A stretch of DNA of 64,000 nucleotides from Comamonas terrae (GCF_001544075.1 NZ_BCNT01000001.1:434001-498000); one strand, 5' to 3'; counted from the stretch's first letter, positions 1 to 9,674 are shown. Numbers and translations: made by a program. Notes: a model not told the origin generated them from the letters alone.

Positions 1-79
1 CCCGATGCGCACCAGCGTGGACACCATGGCCGAACGCGGCCGTCGCGGCGGCTTCGGCCGAGGTGGCTTCGGCCGCTGA
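1..79 (+). CDS. C-terminal tail of an Arg/Gly-rich protein (partial)
   Basis: The open frame enters from the left edge and ends at TGA 77-79. Only 25 residues are visible, ending in the Gly/Arg/Phe repeat RGRRGGFGRGGFGR. RGG-type tails like this are common on DEAD-box RNA helicases and other RNA-binding proteins, but the catalytic part lies outside the window, so the family cannot be fixed. A strong terminator follows 40 bases downstream. Confidence 0.6.
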   Translation, partial: PMRTSVDTMAERGRRGGFGRGGFGR

Positions 80-120
80 TGGATCGCCAGGGAGGCTCGG
101 ACACTTCCCGGCTTCCCGAT

Positions 121-157
121 GAAGGGCTGCAATCATTGCAGCCCTTCTGCTTTTTTT
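121..157 (+). terminator. Rho-independent terminator
   Basis: Perfect 10-bp stem GAAGGGCTGC / GCAGCCCTTC with a 7-base loop, then TGC and seven T. It closes the transcript of the partial gene at the left edge. Confidence 0.93.
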
Positions 158-288
158 CGCCCGCTTCTAGCTGTGGGCTGACAGCGACCCGCAAGGCTCC
201 AGGGCTACCATGCCTGCCAAATATGCGAAGCTAGGCCAGGCTGCCGTTTCGGCCTGCTTTCCGGATCAGCTCTTTTCCTATTCGACCT

Positions 289-2037
289 ATGACTCTGCCA
301 TCCACATCCGCGCCACCCCATGCCGTACGCCACGCCCGTGCATGGCGGTCGGGCGTCCTGCGGCTGACTGCAGTGGGGGCAGCCGCCCTGGTCACGGCCT
401 GCGCCAACGTGCAATTGCCCCCCTGGCCCGGCAGTGCCCCGCAGCCCCAGGCAGCAAGGCCGGCCACACCGCCGCCGGCGCAGCCTGCCACCGGTGCGAC
501 GGCGCAGCCCGTGGTGCCGGGGCCGCAGCTCACGCCCCTGCCCTACAACCCCGCCATCGAGGCGCGCTTTCCCGATCCGTCGGTTCGCTACGACACGCCG
601 GGGCTGAACAACCCGCGCCAGCAGTTCACCACTCAGGCCGAGATGTCGTCCTGGCTGCAGGCGCTGGCCGCCAGATCCCAGGGCAGCGGCACGACGCTGG
701 GCCTGCTGAACATCGGCAGCTCCCAGCACGGCACGCCGATACAGGCCCTGGTCGCCACGCGCGCGGACAACATCCAGGCCTCCTCCCTCAACAGCAGCGG
801 GCGCCCCACGGCCCTGCTGGTGGCGCAGCAGCATGGCGACGAGCCGGCCGGCGCCGAGGCACTGCTGGTCATCGCGCGCGAGCTCGCGCCCGGCGGCCTG
901 CTGGCGCCATTGCTGCAGCAGATCAATGTGGTCGTCGTGCCTCGGGCCAACCCGGACGGAGCAGCCACCGCCAGCCATCTGACGGCCGACGGCACCGATC
1001 TGGCGCATGACCATCTGCTGCTCAGCACGCCCGAGGCTCGCGCCCTGGCCACGCTGGTGCGCGACTACCGGCCCGCAGCCGTCGTGGACCTGCATGAATA
1101 CGCGGCAGCAGGCCAGTTCCTGCAGAAATACCAGGCCGTGCAAAGCTACGATGCGCTGCTGCAATACGCATCCACCGCCAATGCGCATGAATTCGTGACC
1201 AAGGCCGCGCGTGAATGGTATGTGCAGCCGGTGCGCAGCGCCCTGAGCCAGGCCGGACTGAGCAACGAGTGGTTCTACAGGACCAGCGCCCAGCCCGATG
1301 ACAAGTCCGTCTCCATGGCCTCTCTGGTGCCCGACACGCTGGCCAACACCAGCAGCCTGAAGAATGCGGCCGCCCTCTTCGTCAGCAGCCGTGGCTCGGA
1401 TCTGGGCGCCACGCACATCCAGCGCCGCGTGCACACGCTGGTGACCGCAGCCACCAGCGCCTTGCGCGCCACCGCCGAAAAAGCCAGGAACCTGAACCAG
1501 GTGGAAGAGTTCGTCGCACGCGATGTCTCCTCGCTGGCCTGCCGCCAGCAGCTCACCGTCCAGGCCGAGCAGACGCCCGAGCAGCGCAGCATCGCCATGC
1601 TGCAAGCCGGCACCGGCGCCGAGCAGCAGGCCCGCCTGGACTGGAATTCGTCGCTGCAGATCAAGGCCAGCCAGACACGGGCACGCCCCTGCGGCTACCT
1701 GATATCCGCCGAGGCGCGCCAGGCCGTGGAGCGCCTGCGCCAGCTGGGCCTGCAAGTGCAGCAGATCGCCGAGCCCGGCCAGGTACTGGCCGACTCCTAC
1801 CAGGAAGCTCGCCATGCCGGCAGTTCCGCGGCGCTGGTGCTGACACGCGGCTCCCTCGATGCGCCGGCCGGCAGCTATTACCTGTCGCTCAACCAGCCCA
1901 AGGCCCATCTGGCGACCGCGGCCCTGGAACCCGATACGCCCTACAGCTATGTGAGCAAGGGGCTGATCGCATCGACCGCCGACATCGCCCGCGTGGTGGC
2001 CACACCTTCCGTGGTGTTCGACGAGGACGACGACTGA
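289..2037 (+). CDS. M14-type zinc carboxypeptidase, predicted lipoprotein
   Basis: A 582-residue protein with an N-terminal hydrophobic segment and a lipobox (V-T-A-C, about residues 35-38), so it is probably anchored to a membrane and faces the periplasm. A Pro/Ala-rich linker follows. The catalytic part starts near residue 140 with the M14-like zinc signature H-G-D-E inside QQHGDEPAGAEA; the second zinc ligand is probably the His of VVDLHEY near residue 268. The family cleaves C-terminal or gamma-D-glutamyl bonds, so a murein-peptide substrate is possible but not shown. The first ATG (289) has no clear ribosome-binding site, but it gives a complete signal sequence. The gene is monocistronic, with terminators on both sides. 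Confidence 0.8.
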   Translation: MTLPSTSAPPHAVRHARAWRSGVLRLTAVGAAALVTACANVQLPPWPGSAPQPQAARPATPPPAQPATGATAQPVVPGPQLTPLPYNPAIEARFPDPSVRYDTPGLNNPRQQFTTQAEMSSWLQALAARSQGSGTTLGLLNIGSSQHGTPIQALVATRADNIQASSLNSSGRPTALLVAQQHGDEPAGAEALLVIARELAPGGLLAPLLQQINVVVVPRANPDGAATASHLTADGTDLAHDHLLLSTPEARALATLVRDYRPAAVVDLHEYAAAGQFLQKYQAVQSYDALLQYASTANAHEFVTKAAREWYVQPVRSALSQAGLSNEWFYRTSAQPDDKSVSMASLVPDTLANTSSLKNAAALFVSSRGSDLGATHIQRRVHTLVTAATSALRATAEKARNLNQVEEFVARDVSSLACRQQLTVQAEQTPEQRSIAMLQAGTGAEQQARLDWNSSLQIKASQTRARPCGYLISAEARQAVERLRQLGLQVQQIAEPGQVLADSYQEARHAGSSAALVLTRGSLDAPAGSYYLSLNQPKAHLATAALEPDTPYSYVSKGLIASTADIARVVATPSVVFDEDDD

Positions 2038-2060
2038 ACAGGAATCTGCGCCCGCACCCC

Positions 2061-2095
2061 AGCCCATGCCGCCAATGCCGCATGGGCTTTTTTTT
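2061..2095 (+). terminator. Rho-independent terminator after the carboxypeptidase
   Basis: Stem AGCCCATGC / GCATGGGCT followed by a run of T, starting 24 bases after the stop codon. Confidence 0.92.
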
Positions 2096-2142
2096 GGCCC
2101 GGCCCCGCAACGGAGGCCGGAAATGGCGGGAATTGAAAGGAC

Positions 2143-2219
2143 TGGCCTGCCCGGCAGGGATCGAACCTGCGACCCACAGCTTAGAAGGCTGTTGCTCTAT
2201 CCGACTGAGCTACGGGCAG
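2143..2219 (-). tRNA. tRNA-Arg (anticodon UCU)
   Basis: On the minus strand a full cloverleaf of 77 nt: acceptor stem CTGCCCG/CGGGCAG, D arm GCTC/GAGC, anticodon stem ACAGC/GCTGT around the loop CTTCTAA (anticodon TCT), T arm GCAGG-TTCGATC-CCTGC, discriminator G and an encoded CCA. It faces the carboxypeptidase gene convergently and reads AGA codons, which are rare in this GC-rich genome. Confidence 0.97.
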
Positions 2220-2412
2220 ATGTTTGAATGCACGGGGTTCTTCGGTTTCGCGAGCCCCTGCAGTGACGCGAAATGCGCTGCGATGCGCATTTGCCGGCCG
2301 GCCGTTTCCGGCGCGACGCCATTATGCACGGCATTTGGGCGGGCTTGCGCAATAGCCGCCTGCAGCCTGGCCGCGAAAGCAGGCCCGATGAAGCCCATCC
2401 AGCAAAAAATGC

Positions 2413-2439
2413 TCAAGTCCGGCCTCTTTATGTCGATAC
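2413..2439 (+). promoter_or_regulatory. Candidate sigma-28 (FliA) promoter of the chemoreceptor gene
   Basis: TCAAGTCC, exactly 11 bases, then GTCGATAC resembles the flagellar sigma consensus TAAAGTTT-N11-GCCGATAA (5/8 and 6/8 matches, correct spacing). It lies about 180 bases before the chemoreceptor start, and such genes are usually in the FliA regulon. The -10 part lies in a perfect palindrome, CTCTTTATGT-CGAT-ACATAAAGAG (2424-2447). The rest of the 2220-2618 gap shows nothing gene-like. Confidence 0.6.
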
Positions 2440-2618
2440 ATAAAGAGTTTCAACCGGTGCCCATGGCAGATGGATCAAGACCTTGCAGGCCTTGCCGCCC
2501 ATGAGTGCCCTCGCTTTCACCTTCGACCGACGCTCCCGGCCAATATGCGACTTTCCGTAGCCGCATTGGCCGTCAGCGCCTTTTTGCAATTCATTTATCC
2601 AGGACAAGAGCACAGCGA

Positions 2619-4223
2619 ATGAAATTCAATCAATGGCGCGTATCAACCAAGCTGTGGTGCACTCTCGGCGGATTGCTGGCAATGATGCTGGCAGTCTCGC
2701 TGTGGGCGCAGTACACCGCCGCCCAGGCAATGCAGGCCGGCATGCGCACCCAGGCCGACTACGATCACCGCATCAACCTCGCGCTTCAATGGAAAGGCGC
2801 CACCGAAACCACGGGCGAACGCGTGCTCACCAGCAATGTCACGCCCGACGAGGAACTGACCGCGCTGATGGACGAGCGCGTCAAGGCCGGCGTGGGCATC
2901 AACTCCGAACTGCAGGCCCAGGTCGTCAAGCTGGCCCAGAGCGATGCCGACAAGCAGGCACTGGAGCGCATCGCAGCCGTGCGCGCCGAAGTGCTGGCCC
3001 TGAACAAGCAGGCGCGCGAGATCAAGCTGACGGGCGACATCGCTGCCCTGCGCACGTTCATCAAGCAGCAATACATCGGCGCCATCACCCGCTATGTGGG
3101 CTCGCTGGAAGCCTTTGTGCAGCTGCAGCAGCAGCAACGCGATGCCGCCAACCTCCTCACCCAGCAGGCGCAGCAGCGCGCGGCCTGGCTCGCATGGGGG
3201 GTGCAGGGCGTGGTGCTGCTGGTGGGACTGGGCCTGGCGCTGGCGCTGACCCGCTCCATCACCCGCCCGCTGGCCGAAGCGGTGGAGCTGACCAATGCCA
3301 TCGCCGAAGGCGACCTGACCGTGGCGGCCAACAGCCAGCGCCAGGATGAATTCGGCCATCTGCTGGGCTCCGTCTCCAGCATGGCGGCCCGCCTGCGCGG
3401 CCTGGTGACCGATGTGCGCGACAGCGTGCACTCCATTTCCACCGCCTCCTCGGAAATCGCCTCGGGCAACCATGACCTGTCCTCGCGTACCGAGCAGACG
3501 GCTTCCAACCTCGAGGAAACAGCCGCCAGCATGGAGCAGCTGACCGCCACCGTGGCCCAGGCGGCCGACACGGCGCGCCAGGCCACGCACCTGGCCGGCA
3601 ATGCCGCGCAGGCCGCCCAGCGCGGCGGCACCGTCGTGGAATCGGTGGTCAGCAGCATGAGCCGCATCAGCGAAAGCGCACACCGCATCTCCGACATCAT
3701 CGGCGTCATCGACTCCATCGCCTTCCAGACCAACATCCTCGCGCTCAATGCGGCCGTGGAAGCCGCGCGCGCCGGCGAACAGGGCCGCGGCTTTGCCGTG
3801 GTGGCCAGCGAGGTGCGGGCCCTGGCCCATCGCAGCGCCGAGGCGGCCAAGGAAATCAAGGCCCTCATCGGCACTTCCGTCGATGCGGCCCATGCAGGCG
3901 CCGAGCAGGTCTCCCAGGCCGGCCAGGTGATGGAAGACATCGTGAGCAGCGTGCGCAAGGTCTCCGACATGATCGGCGAGATCAGCGCTTCCTCCACCGA
4001 ACAGCGCGACGGCATCAGCCAGGTCAACCAGGCCGTCAACCACCTGGACCAGATGACGCAGCAAAATGCCGCGCTGGTCGAGGAGTCGGCGGCCGCCGCC
4101 GTTTCGCTGCGCGACCAGGCCCAGCGCCTGTCGGGCATGGTGGCCGTGTTCAAGGTCAATGGCGCGGGCTCTGGCGCAAACGCGCTTTCCCGCACCGAGC
4201 CCCTGGCCGCCTTGCCGGCCTGA
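2619..4223 (+). CDS. Methyl-accepting chemotaxis protein
   Basis: A transmembrane chemoreceptor that relays ligand binding to CheA/CheW. The chosen ATG at 2619 (534 residues) follows AGGACAAGAG and starts just before the first membrane helix (about 12-33); an earlier in-frame ATG at 2505 would add 38 unrelated residues. Next come a periplasmic four-helix-type sensor region (about 35-190), a second helix (about 192-215), HAMP, and a long coiled-coil signalling domain. The hairpin tip is intact (AFQTNILALNAAVEAARAGE). The C-terminus lacks a NWETF-type pentapeptide, so CheR/CheB must act without that tether. The ligand cannot be predicted. Confidence 0.95.
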   Translation: MKFNQWRVSTKLWCTLGGLLAMMLAVSLWAQYTAAQAMQAGMRTQADYDHRINLALQWKGATETTGERVLTSNVTPDEELTALMDERVKAGVGINSELQAQVVKLAQSDADKQALERIAAVRAEVLALNKQAREIKLTGDIAALRTFIKQQYIGAITRYVGSLEAFVQLQQQQRDAANLLTQQAQQRAAWLAWGVQGVVLLVGLGLALALTRSITRPLAEAVELTNAIAEGDLTVAANSQRQDEFGHLLGSVSSMAARLRGLVTDVRDSVHSISTASSEIASGNHDLSSRTEQTASNLEETAASMEQLTATVAQAADTARQATHLAGNAAQAAQRGGTVVESVVSSMSRISESAHRISDIIGVIDSIAFQTNILALNAAVEAARAGEQGRGFAVVASEVRALAHRSAEAAKEIKALIGTSVDAAHAGAEQVSQAGQVMEDIVSSVRKVSDMIGEISASSTEQRDGISQVNQAVNHLDQMTQQNAALVEESAAAAVSLRDQAQRLSGMVAVFKVNGAGSGANALSRTEPLAALPA

Positions 4224-4275
4224 TCCAGGGCGTGGCCGCCCTGGCCGCGCCTTCGGCAGATGAAAACATCTTTGT

Positions 4276-4302
4276 ATGCCCGCTCTTGCAGCGGGCATTT
4301 TT
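4276..4302 (+). terminator. Rho-independent terminator after the chemoreceptor
   Basis: Stem ATGCCCGC / GCGGGCAT with a 7-base loop, then a T run. Confidence 0.92.
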
Positions 4303-4424
4303 GATTGCAAGGCCGCCCGACGGAAAACACCGCCTCCTACCTCACGGAAAGCATGGCGCGTGACGCAGCGCGATTTTTTGAAAGGGCTCGCCTGCCTCGG
4401 TTTTCGACAGGCGGCTTCAGGCAA

Positions 4425-4458
4425 AGAAAAACGGGTTACAGAAAACTCTGTAACCCGT
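4425..4458 (-). terminator. Terminator downstream of tRNA-Pro
   Basis: Perfect 11-bp stem ACGGGTTACAG / CTGTAACCCGT with a 6-base loop. On the minus strand it is followed by TTTTCTTT. It lies 15 bases past the 3' end of tRNA-Pro and probably ends the long minus-strand translation transcript. Confidence 0.9.
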
Positions 4459-4472
4459 TGTCCTGGAATAAA

Positions 4473-4549
4473 TGGTCGGCGTGGCGGGATTCGAACTCGC
4501 GACCCCTTGCACCCCATGCAAGTGCGCTACCAGGCTGCGCTACACGCCG
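4473..4549 (-). tRNA. tRNA-Pro (anticodon GGG)
   Basis: Minus-strand cloverleaf of 77 nt: acceptor CGGCGTG/CACGCCG, D arm GCGC/GCGC, anticodon stem CTTGC/GCAAG with loop ATGGGGT (anticodon GGG), T arm GCGAG-TTCGAAT-CCCGC, discriminator A and encoded CCA. It lies 30 bases after the MerR-like gene and may be processed from the same transcript. Confidence 0.97.
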
Positions 4550-4579
4550 AAGACTTAGATTATACACATCTTTCGGCAC

Positions 4580-5050
4580 TCACAGCGAAAGCAGCGAGCG
4601 GATCTGCAGCAGCTCTTCGCGGATCTCCTCGGCGCCCAGTGCCGGCACCGCGCCAAAGCGCAGGCCCGCGAAAGCGGTCTCGCCGCCCCCGGCTTCCTGC
4701 GCCAGGCCATCCACCGGACCCGAAGGGCTTGGCAAAGCGGCTTCGCCCGCCGCGCCCGCCTGCGGCAGGGTGCCTGCAGCGGTGCGCGCGCTGACGCCGG
4801 TTTCGCGCAGGCGGTTGCGGGCACCGCTGATGGTGAAGCCCTGCTCGTAGAGCAGTTCGCGGATGCGGCGGATCATCAGCACCTCGTGGTGCTGGTAGTA
4901 GCGCCGGTTGCCGCGGCGCTTCATGGGCTTGAGCTGCGTGAACTCCTGCTCCCAGTACCGCAGCACATGCGGCTTCACATCGCACAGCTCCGCCACCTCA
5001 CCGATGGTGAAGTAGCGTTTGACAGGAATGACGGGCAAGTGTGAAGCCAT
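4580..5050 (-). CDS. MerR-family transcriptional regulator
   Basis: A 156-residue protein with an N-terminal MerR winged helix (YFTIGEVAELCDVKPHVLRY, from about residue 13) and the conserved wing RRGNRRYY. The C-terminal half is Ala/Gly/Pro-rich and has no metal-binding cysteines, so it is not a mercury or copper sensor. It lies directly downstream of ihfA, an arrangement I recall as conserved in betaproteobacteria. The ligand and targets are unknown. The N-terminal domain is certain; the sensor role is inferred. Confidence 0.9.
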   Translation of the reverse strand: MASHLPVIPVKRYFTIGEVAELCDVKPHVLRYWEQEFTQLKPMKRRGNRRYYQHHEVLMIRRIRELLYEQGFTISGARNRLRETGVSARTAAGTLPQAGAAGEAALPSPSGPVDGLAQEAGGGETAFAGLRFGAVPALGAEEIREELLQIRSLLSL

Positions 5051-5174
5051 GGCGTTGCAGTCGGTATCGGCCCAAGAAAGCGCATTGTGATGCGCGCAAT
5101 ATAGCGCTCAAAGAAGGCAGACCTGAAACTTCATCCACAGCGAAGTAACGCCATGAAGCCCGGGCCCGCCGCCT

Positions 5175-5501
5175 TCAGGCCGCAGGACGGTCGCCCTGTA
5201 TCAGCTCTTTGAGCTTGCTGCTGGCATGGAAGGTCACCACGCGGCGCGCTGCAATCGGAATCAATTCGCCCGTGCGCGGATTGCGGCCCGGGCGCGGCGC
5301 CTTGGTGCGGATCTGGAAGTTGCCGAAGCCCGATAGCTTGACATCCTCTCCGTTCACCAGGCTTTGCGAGATCAGGTCGAAGAACGCATCCACCATGTCC
5401 TTGGCTTCGCGCTTGTTCAGGCCGATCTCGTCGAACAGCAGATCGGCCAGCTGCGCCTTGGTCAGCGCGGGGCTGTCGATGCTCTCTACTGCCAGTTCCA
5501 T
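5175..5501 (-). CDS. ihfA: Integration host factor subunit alpha
   Basis: A 108-residue DNA-bending protein of the HU/IHF family that pairs with IHF-beta in recombination, replication and sigma-54 promoter activation. The sequence contains the family core ([20 protein letters not shown] near the N-terminus) and the DNA-binding arm with PGRNPRTGE, whose proline intercalates into DNA. The ATG at 5501 follows AAGGAG at good spacing; the open frame upstream has no support. It starts 30 bases after pheT ends, the usual pheST-ihfA order. Confidence 0.97.
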   Translation of the reverse strand: MELAVESIDSPALTKAQLADLLFDEIGLNKREAKDMVDAFFDLISQSLVNGEDVKLSGFGNFQIRTKAPRPGRNPRTGELIPIAARRVVTFHASSKLKELIQGDRPAA

Positions 5502-5530
5502 GGGACGATCTCCTTGTGGATTGAACATGA

Positions 5531-7984
5531 TCAACGCAGGCGGGCTGCCACCCGCTCTTGCAGCTGCGCCAGCACCGCCTGCACGGCCTGCTCGATCTGC
5601 GCGTCGGCCAGCGTGCCTTCGTCGCTCATCAGCGTCAGGCGCACGGCCAGGCTCTTCTCGTCCTGGGCCAGGCTGCCCGGGGCGGCTTGCTCTCCGGCCT
5701 TGAGCTTCTTGGGCCGGAACACATCGAACAGCGTGGCGTTGCGCAGAATGCCTTCCGTACTGGCCGCGAAGACCGCCTCCATGACCTGGGCATGGGTCAC
5801 GGCCTCCTTGACCACCACGGCGATGTCGCGCTCCACGGCCTGGTGCTTGGCCACGGGCTGGAATACCGGCACATGGCGGGCCAGCACGGCGTCCAACTCC
5901 AGCTCGAACATCACGGGCGCCTGGGGCAGGTCCCACTCCTGGCGCCACTTGGGATGCAGCTCGCCGACAAAGCCGATGGCCTTGCCGTCCAGCAGCACGC
6001 GGGCGCAGCGGCCCGGATGCATGGCCGGATGCTCGGCCGGCTCGAATGCAGGCTTGAGCGGCGCCAGCAGCGCTTCCACATCGCCCTTGACGTCGTAGAA
6101 GTCCACCTTGGCCTCTGCCCTGCCCCATTGCAGCTGGTCGGCCGCGCCATAGGCGAGACCGGCCACCCGCATGGGCTGGTAGAAGCCCTTGACGGTGGTG
6201 TCGGAGTCGACGACCGAGGCATCCTTGAAGAATACGCGGCCCAGTTCGAACACGCGCACGCGCTGGGCCTTGCGGTCCACGTTGAACTTGAGCACCTGCA
6301 GCAGCGAACCCAGCAGCGACGAGCGCATCACGCTCAGGTGGCTGGCGATGGGGTTGAGCAGCTTGACCGGGTCGGCATTGCCGGCCAGCTCGGCCTCCCA
6401 CTTGGTTTCGACAAAGCTGAAGTTGATGGTTTCCTGGTAGCCCAGGTCCGCCAGCTCGCGGCGCACGGCAAACGGGCTGCGCTGGTTCTCGGCACGCAGC
6501 TTGGGCGAAATGGGCGCCAGCGGCTTGGAAGTCGGCAGGTTTTCGTAGCCGATCATGCGGGCCACCTCCTCGATCAGATCCTCTTCCAGGTTGATGTCGA
6601 AGCGGAAGGTGGGCGCGGTCACGCTGATCACGCCCTCGCCGGCCACGGTCGCAGGCAGGCCCAGGCCGTTCAGGGCATCCAGGCATTGCTGCTGGGTCAC
6701 GGGCATGCCGATGACCTTGGCCGCGCGCGCCACGCGCAGCTGCACCGTCTTGGGCGCCGGCATGTTGGGCTGCTGATCATGAATGGCGCCGACCTGGGTC
6801 TCGGGCGTGCCGCAGATCTCCAGCACCAGCGCCGTGATGCGCTCGATGTGCTCCACCGTGTGCTCGGGATCCACGCCGCGCTCGAAGCGGTGGCCGGCAT
6901 CGGTCGAGAAGTTGAAGTGGCGCGAGCGGCCGGCCACGGCCTTGGGCCACCAGAAGGCCGCCTCGATGTAGATGTTCCTGGTGTCGTCGGACACGGCCGT
7001 GGCGTCGCCGCCCATGATGCCGGCCAGCGACTCGACCTGCCGGTCGTCGGCGATCACGCCGACCTTGATGAAGTCGTCGATCTTGATGGTGTTGCCGTTG
7101 AGCAGCTTGAGCGTCTCGCCCTCCCGGCCCCAGCGGACCTGAAGTCCGCCGTGGATCTTGTCCAGGTCGAAGATGTGGCTGGGGCGGCCCAGCTCGAACA
7201 TCACGTAGTTGGAGATGTCCACCAGCGGCGACACGGAGCGCTGGCCGCAGCGGGCCAGGCGGTCCACCATCCACTGGGGTGTCTTGACCTGGGTGTTGAC
7301 GTTGCGCACGATGCGGCCCGAAAAGCGTCCGCACAGGTCGGTGGCCTCGATCTTCACGGGCAGCGTATCCTGGGTGGCGACGGCGGCTGCGGGGAAGGAC
7401 AGAGCCTTCAGCGGCGTGCCGGTCAGCGCCGACAGCTCGCGCGCGATGCCGTACACCGACAGGCAGTGCGCGAGGTTGGGCGTGAGCTTGAGCGTGAACA
7501 GCGTGTCGTCCAGGTTCAGGTACTCGCGCACGTTCCGGCCCAGGGGCGCATCCAGCGGCAGCTCCAGCAGGCCCCCGTGGTCGTCGGCAATGCCCAGCTC
7601 CTTGGCCGAGCACAGCATGCCGAAGCTCTGGACGCCGCGCAGCTTGCCCACCTTGATCTTGAACGGCTTGCCGTCCTCGCCTGGCGGCAGCTCGGCGCCC
7701 ACGGTGGCGCAGGGAATGCGGATGCCCACGCGCGCATTGGGCGCGCCGCAGACAATGTTCAGCAACTCGGGGCCGCCGACATCGACCTGGCAGATGCGCA
7801 GGCGGTCGGCGTCCGGATGCTGCACGGCCTCCTTGATCTCGCCGACCACGATGCCGGTGAAAGGCGGCGCCACGGGCTCCATCTCTTCGACCTCGAGGCC
7901 GGCCATGGTCAGGGTGTCGGCCAGCTCTTGGGTGGTCAGCTGCGGGTTGCAGTACTCGCGCAACCAGGATTCGGGAAATTGCAT
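5531..7984 (-). CDS. pheT: Phenylalanine--tRNA ligase subunit beta
   Basis: An 817-residue beta subunit of the alpha2-beta2 synthetase that charges tRNA-Phe; beta supplies tRNA binding and editing. The N-terminus has the typical [11 protein letters not shown] start and a tRNA-binding EMAP/OB region (about 40-155). B3/B4 editing and B5 domains follow, and an anticodon-binding FDX-ACB-like domain ends the protein (final ~95 residues). The length is normal. It is separated from pheS by 162 bases that hold a large inverted repeat, which is unusual for a pair that must be made in equal amounts. Confidence 0.97.
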   Translation of the reverse strand: MQFPESWLREYCNPQLTTQELADTLTMAGLEVEEMEPVAPPFTGIVVGEIKEAVQHPDADRLRICQVDVGGPELLNIVCGAPNARVGIRIPCATVGAELPPGEDGKPFKIKVGKLRGVQSFGMLCSAKELGIADDHGGLLELPLDAPLGRNVREYLNLDDTLFTLKLTPNLAHCLSVYGIARELSALTGTPLKALSFPAAAVATQDTLPVKIEATDLCGRFSGRIVRNVNTQVKTPQWMVDRLARCGQRSVSPLVDISNYVMFELGRPSHIFDLDKIHGGLQVRWGREGETLKLLNGNTIKIDDFIKVGVIADDRQVESLAGIMGGDATAVSDDTRNIYIEAAFWWPKAVAGRSRHFNFSTDAGHRFERGVDPEHTVEHIERITALVLEICGTPETQVGAIHDQQPNMPAPKTVQLRVARAAKVIGMPVTQQQCLDALNGLGLPATVAGEGVISVTAPTFRFDINLEEDLIEEVARMIGYENLPTSKPLAPISPKLRAENQRSPFAVRRELADLGYQETINFSFVETKWEAELAGNADPVKLLNPIASHLSVMRSSLLGSLLQVLKFNVDRKAQRVRVFELGRVFFKDASVVDSDTTVKGFYQPMRVAGLAYGAADQLQWGRAEAKVDFYDVKGDVEALLAPLKPAFEPAEHPAMHPGRCARVLLDGKAIGFVGELHPKWRQEWDLPQAPVMFELELDAVLARHVPVFQPVAKHQAVERDIAVVVKEAVTHAQVMEAVFAASTEGILRNATLFDVFRPKKLKAGEQAAPGSLAQDEKSLAVRLTLMSDEGTLADAQIEQAVQAVLAQLQERVAARLR

Positions 7985-8058
7985 AGTCAGACTCTTTGGC
8001 GTTCATGCCGGCGCTAGCGGCGCAGCCCGGCTGTATGGCGATCTTGCTTTCAAAAGAG

Positions 8059-8136
8059 GAGCTGTCTGCGCTTAATATTTCTGGTTTTCATGTTGTTTTT
8101 ATTTTAAAAACCAGTGATATCAAGCGCTGGCAGCTC
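8059..8136. repeat. Long imperfect inverted repeat between pheS and pheT
   Basis: The arms begin with GAGCTGTCTGCGCTT (8059) and end with AAGCGCTGGCAGCTC (8136). They pair over 15 positions with one G-T and one mismatch. The stem continues inward through AATATTTCTGGTTTT / AAAACCAGTGATATC to a T-rich loop, so nearly the whole 78 bases can fold into one rod. The CGCTT/AAGCG core occurs in other gaps of this window (for example 49331-49349). No open frame is present. Confidence 0.75.
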
Positions 8137-8146
8137 ACTTTTTCAA

Positions 8147-9199
8147 TTACTGAAACTGCGACAGGAAGCGGATGTCGCCATCGAAGAACAGGCGCAGGTC
8201 GTTCACGCCATAGCGCAGCATGGTCAGGCGGTCGGGGCCCATGCCAAAGGCAAAGCCGATGTATTTTTCGGGATCCAGGCCCATGTTGCGCACCACGTTG
8301 GGGTGCACCTGGCCGGAGCCGGCGACCTCGAGCCAGCGGCCGGCCAGCGGTCCGCTCTGGAACTGGATGTCGATCTCGGCCGACGGCTCGGTGAACGGGA
8401 AGAAGCTGGGGCGGAAGCGCAGCACCAGGTCGTCCTGCTCGAAGAAGGTCTTGCAGAAGTCGGTGAATACGACCTTCAGGTCCTTGAAGCTCACGTTCTC
8501 GCCGATCCACAGGCCTTCGCACTGGTGGAACATGGGCGAATGGGTGGCATCGCTGTCCACGCGGTAGGTGCGGCCCGGCGCGATCACGCGGATCTCGGGC
8601 ATGCCCTGGCCGGCGTCGATCCGGTTGCGGTATTTCTTCACGTGCTGCACGGCATGGCGCACCTGCATGGGACTGGTGTGCGTGCGCAGCAGATTGGGCG
8701 CATGCTGCGTGCCGCCTTCCACGTAGAAGGTGTCGTGCATGGAGCGTGCGGGATGGTCTTCCGGCGTGTTGAGCGCCGTGAAGTTGAACCAGTCGGATTC
8801 GATCTCGGGGCCTTCGGCCACGTCGAAGCCCATGGAGCCGAAGATGCCTTCGATGCGCTCCAGCGTCAGCGACACGGGATGCAGACCGCCCGTGCCACGG
8901 CGGCGGCCGGGCAGCGTCACGTCCAGCACTTCGGCCTTCAGGTGTGCCTCCAGCTCGGCATCGGCCAGGGCCTTGCGGCGGGCCGTCAGCGCAGCCTCGA
9001 TGGCCTGCTTGGCCACGTTGATCGCGGCGCCGCGCGACTTTTTCTCTTCGACGGAAAGCTGCGCCATGCCCTTCATGAGCTCGGTCATCTTGCCCGACTT
9101 ACCCAGAAACTGCGCCTTCGCATTTTCCAGATCGGCAGGGGTATGGGCTTGCGCAAACAGCTGCTGCGCGCTTTCGACCAGAGAATCCAACTCGTTCAT
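8147..9199 (-). CDS. pheS: Phenylalanine--tRNA ligase subunit alpha
   Basis: A 350-residue catalytic subunit that activates phenylalanine. It has an N-terminal coiled-coil arm (1-85) and a class II core: motif 2 around the phenylalanine site with HEC/GLW ([19 protein letters not shown]), and motif 3 with GMGPDRL near the C-terminus. Start ATG 9199. It lies downstream of rplT, from which it is separated by a hairpin at 9221-9263. Confidence 0.97.
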   Translation of the reverse strand: MNELDSLVESAQQLFAQAHTPADLENAKAQFLGKSGKMTELMKGMAQLSVEEKKSRGAAINVAKQAIEAALTARRKALADAELEAHLKAEVLDVTLPGRRRGTGGLHPVSLTLERIEGIFGSMGFDVAEGPEIESDWFNFTALNTPEDHPARSMHDTFYVEGGTQHAPNLLRTHTSPMQVRHAVQHVKKYRNRIDAGQGMPEIRVIAPGRTYRVDSDATHSPMFHQCEGLWIGENVSFKDLKVVFTDFCKTFFEQDDLVLRFRPSFFPFTEPSAEIDIQFQSGPLAGRWLEVAGSGQVHPNVVRNMGLDPEKYIGFAFGMGPDRLTMLRYGVNDLRLFFDGDIRFLSQFQ

Positions 9200-9220
9200 A
9201 TCGACTCTTTATCGATTCTT

Positions 9221-9263
9221 GAAAATAAACAAGGGCTAGCGCCTTTTCAAGCCCTAGCCCTTG
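9221..9263 (-). terminator. Hairpin/attenuator between rplT and pheS
   Basis: Perfect 10-bp stem CAAGGGCTAG / CTAGCCCTTG with a 14-base loop. On the minus strand it is followed by TTTATTTTC. It lies in the 115-base rplT-pheS gap. In enterobacteria pheST is attenuated through a Phe-rich leader peptide; I translated this gap and found no run of Phe codons, so partial termination is the simpler reading. Confidence 0.6.
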
Positions 9264-9314
9264 CTGTTTGTGCACCAGCAGCTACTGAATCAGGAGTAAC
9301 TACCGATCGTGACC

Positions 9315-9674
9315 TTAGGCAGCCAGCTTGGCCTTGACTTGGTCGACGATGGCTGCAAAGGCAGCCTTGTCGTGCACGGCGATATCGGCCAGCATCTTGC
9401 GGTCGATTTCGATCGCAGCCTTCTTCAGGCCGTTGGCGAACTGGCTGTAGGTCAGGCCCAGTTCACGTGCAGCGGCGTTGATACGGGCGATCCACAGCTG
9501 ACGGAACACGCGCTTCTTGTTGCGGCGGTCACGGTAGGCGTATTGGCCAGCCTTCATCACCGCCTGCTTGGCGACGCGGAAGACGTTACCGCGGCGGCCG
9601 CGGAAACCCTTGGACAGGGTCAGAACTTTTTTGTGACGGGCACGGGCCGTTACACCACGTTTGACGCGAGGCAT
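9315..9674 (-). CDS. rplT: 50S ribosomal protein L20
   Basis: A 119-residue L20, the usual length, starting [18 protein letters not shown]. It is an early-assembly 23S rRNA binder and, in many bacteria, the autogenous repressor of the rpmI-rplT unit. It lies 26 bases after rpmI with a clear AAGGAGAAAACTC ribosome-binding site. Confidence 0.99.
   Translation of the reverse strand: MPRVKRGVTARARHKKVLTLSKGFRGRRGNVFRVAKQAVMKAGQYAYRDRRNKKRVFRQLWIARINAAARELGLTYSQFANGLKKAAIEIDRKMLADIAVHDKAAFAAIVDQVKAKLAA

Noticed and set aside
205..2067. A 620-codon open frame on the minus strand opposite the carboxypeptidase gene
   Set aside because: High-GC shadow: the plus-strand frame has a lipobox, M14 motifs and flanking terminators, and the minus frame shows Gly/Arg/His-rich low-complexity sequence with no family.
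5558..8017. An 819-codon plus-strand frame opposite pheT
   Set aside because: Shadow of pheT; its composition is His/Gly/Leu repeats typical of antisense translation of GC-rich genes.
9200..9314. A PheM-like leader peptide controlling pheS
   Set aside because: Translation of the gap in all minus-strand frames gives no short peptide with consecutive Phe codons.
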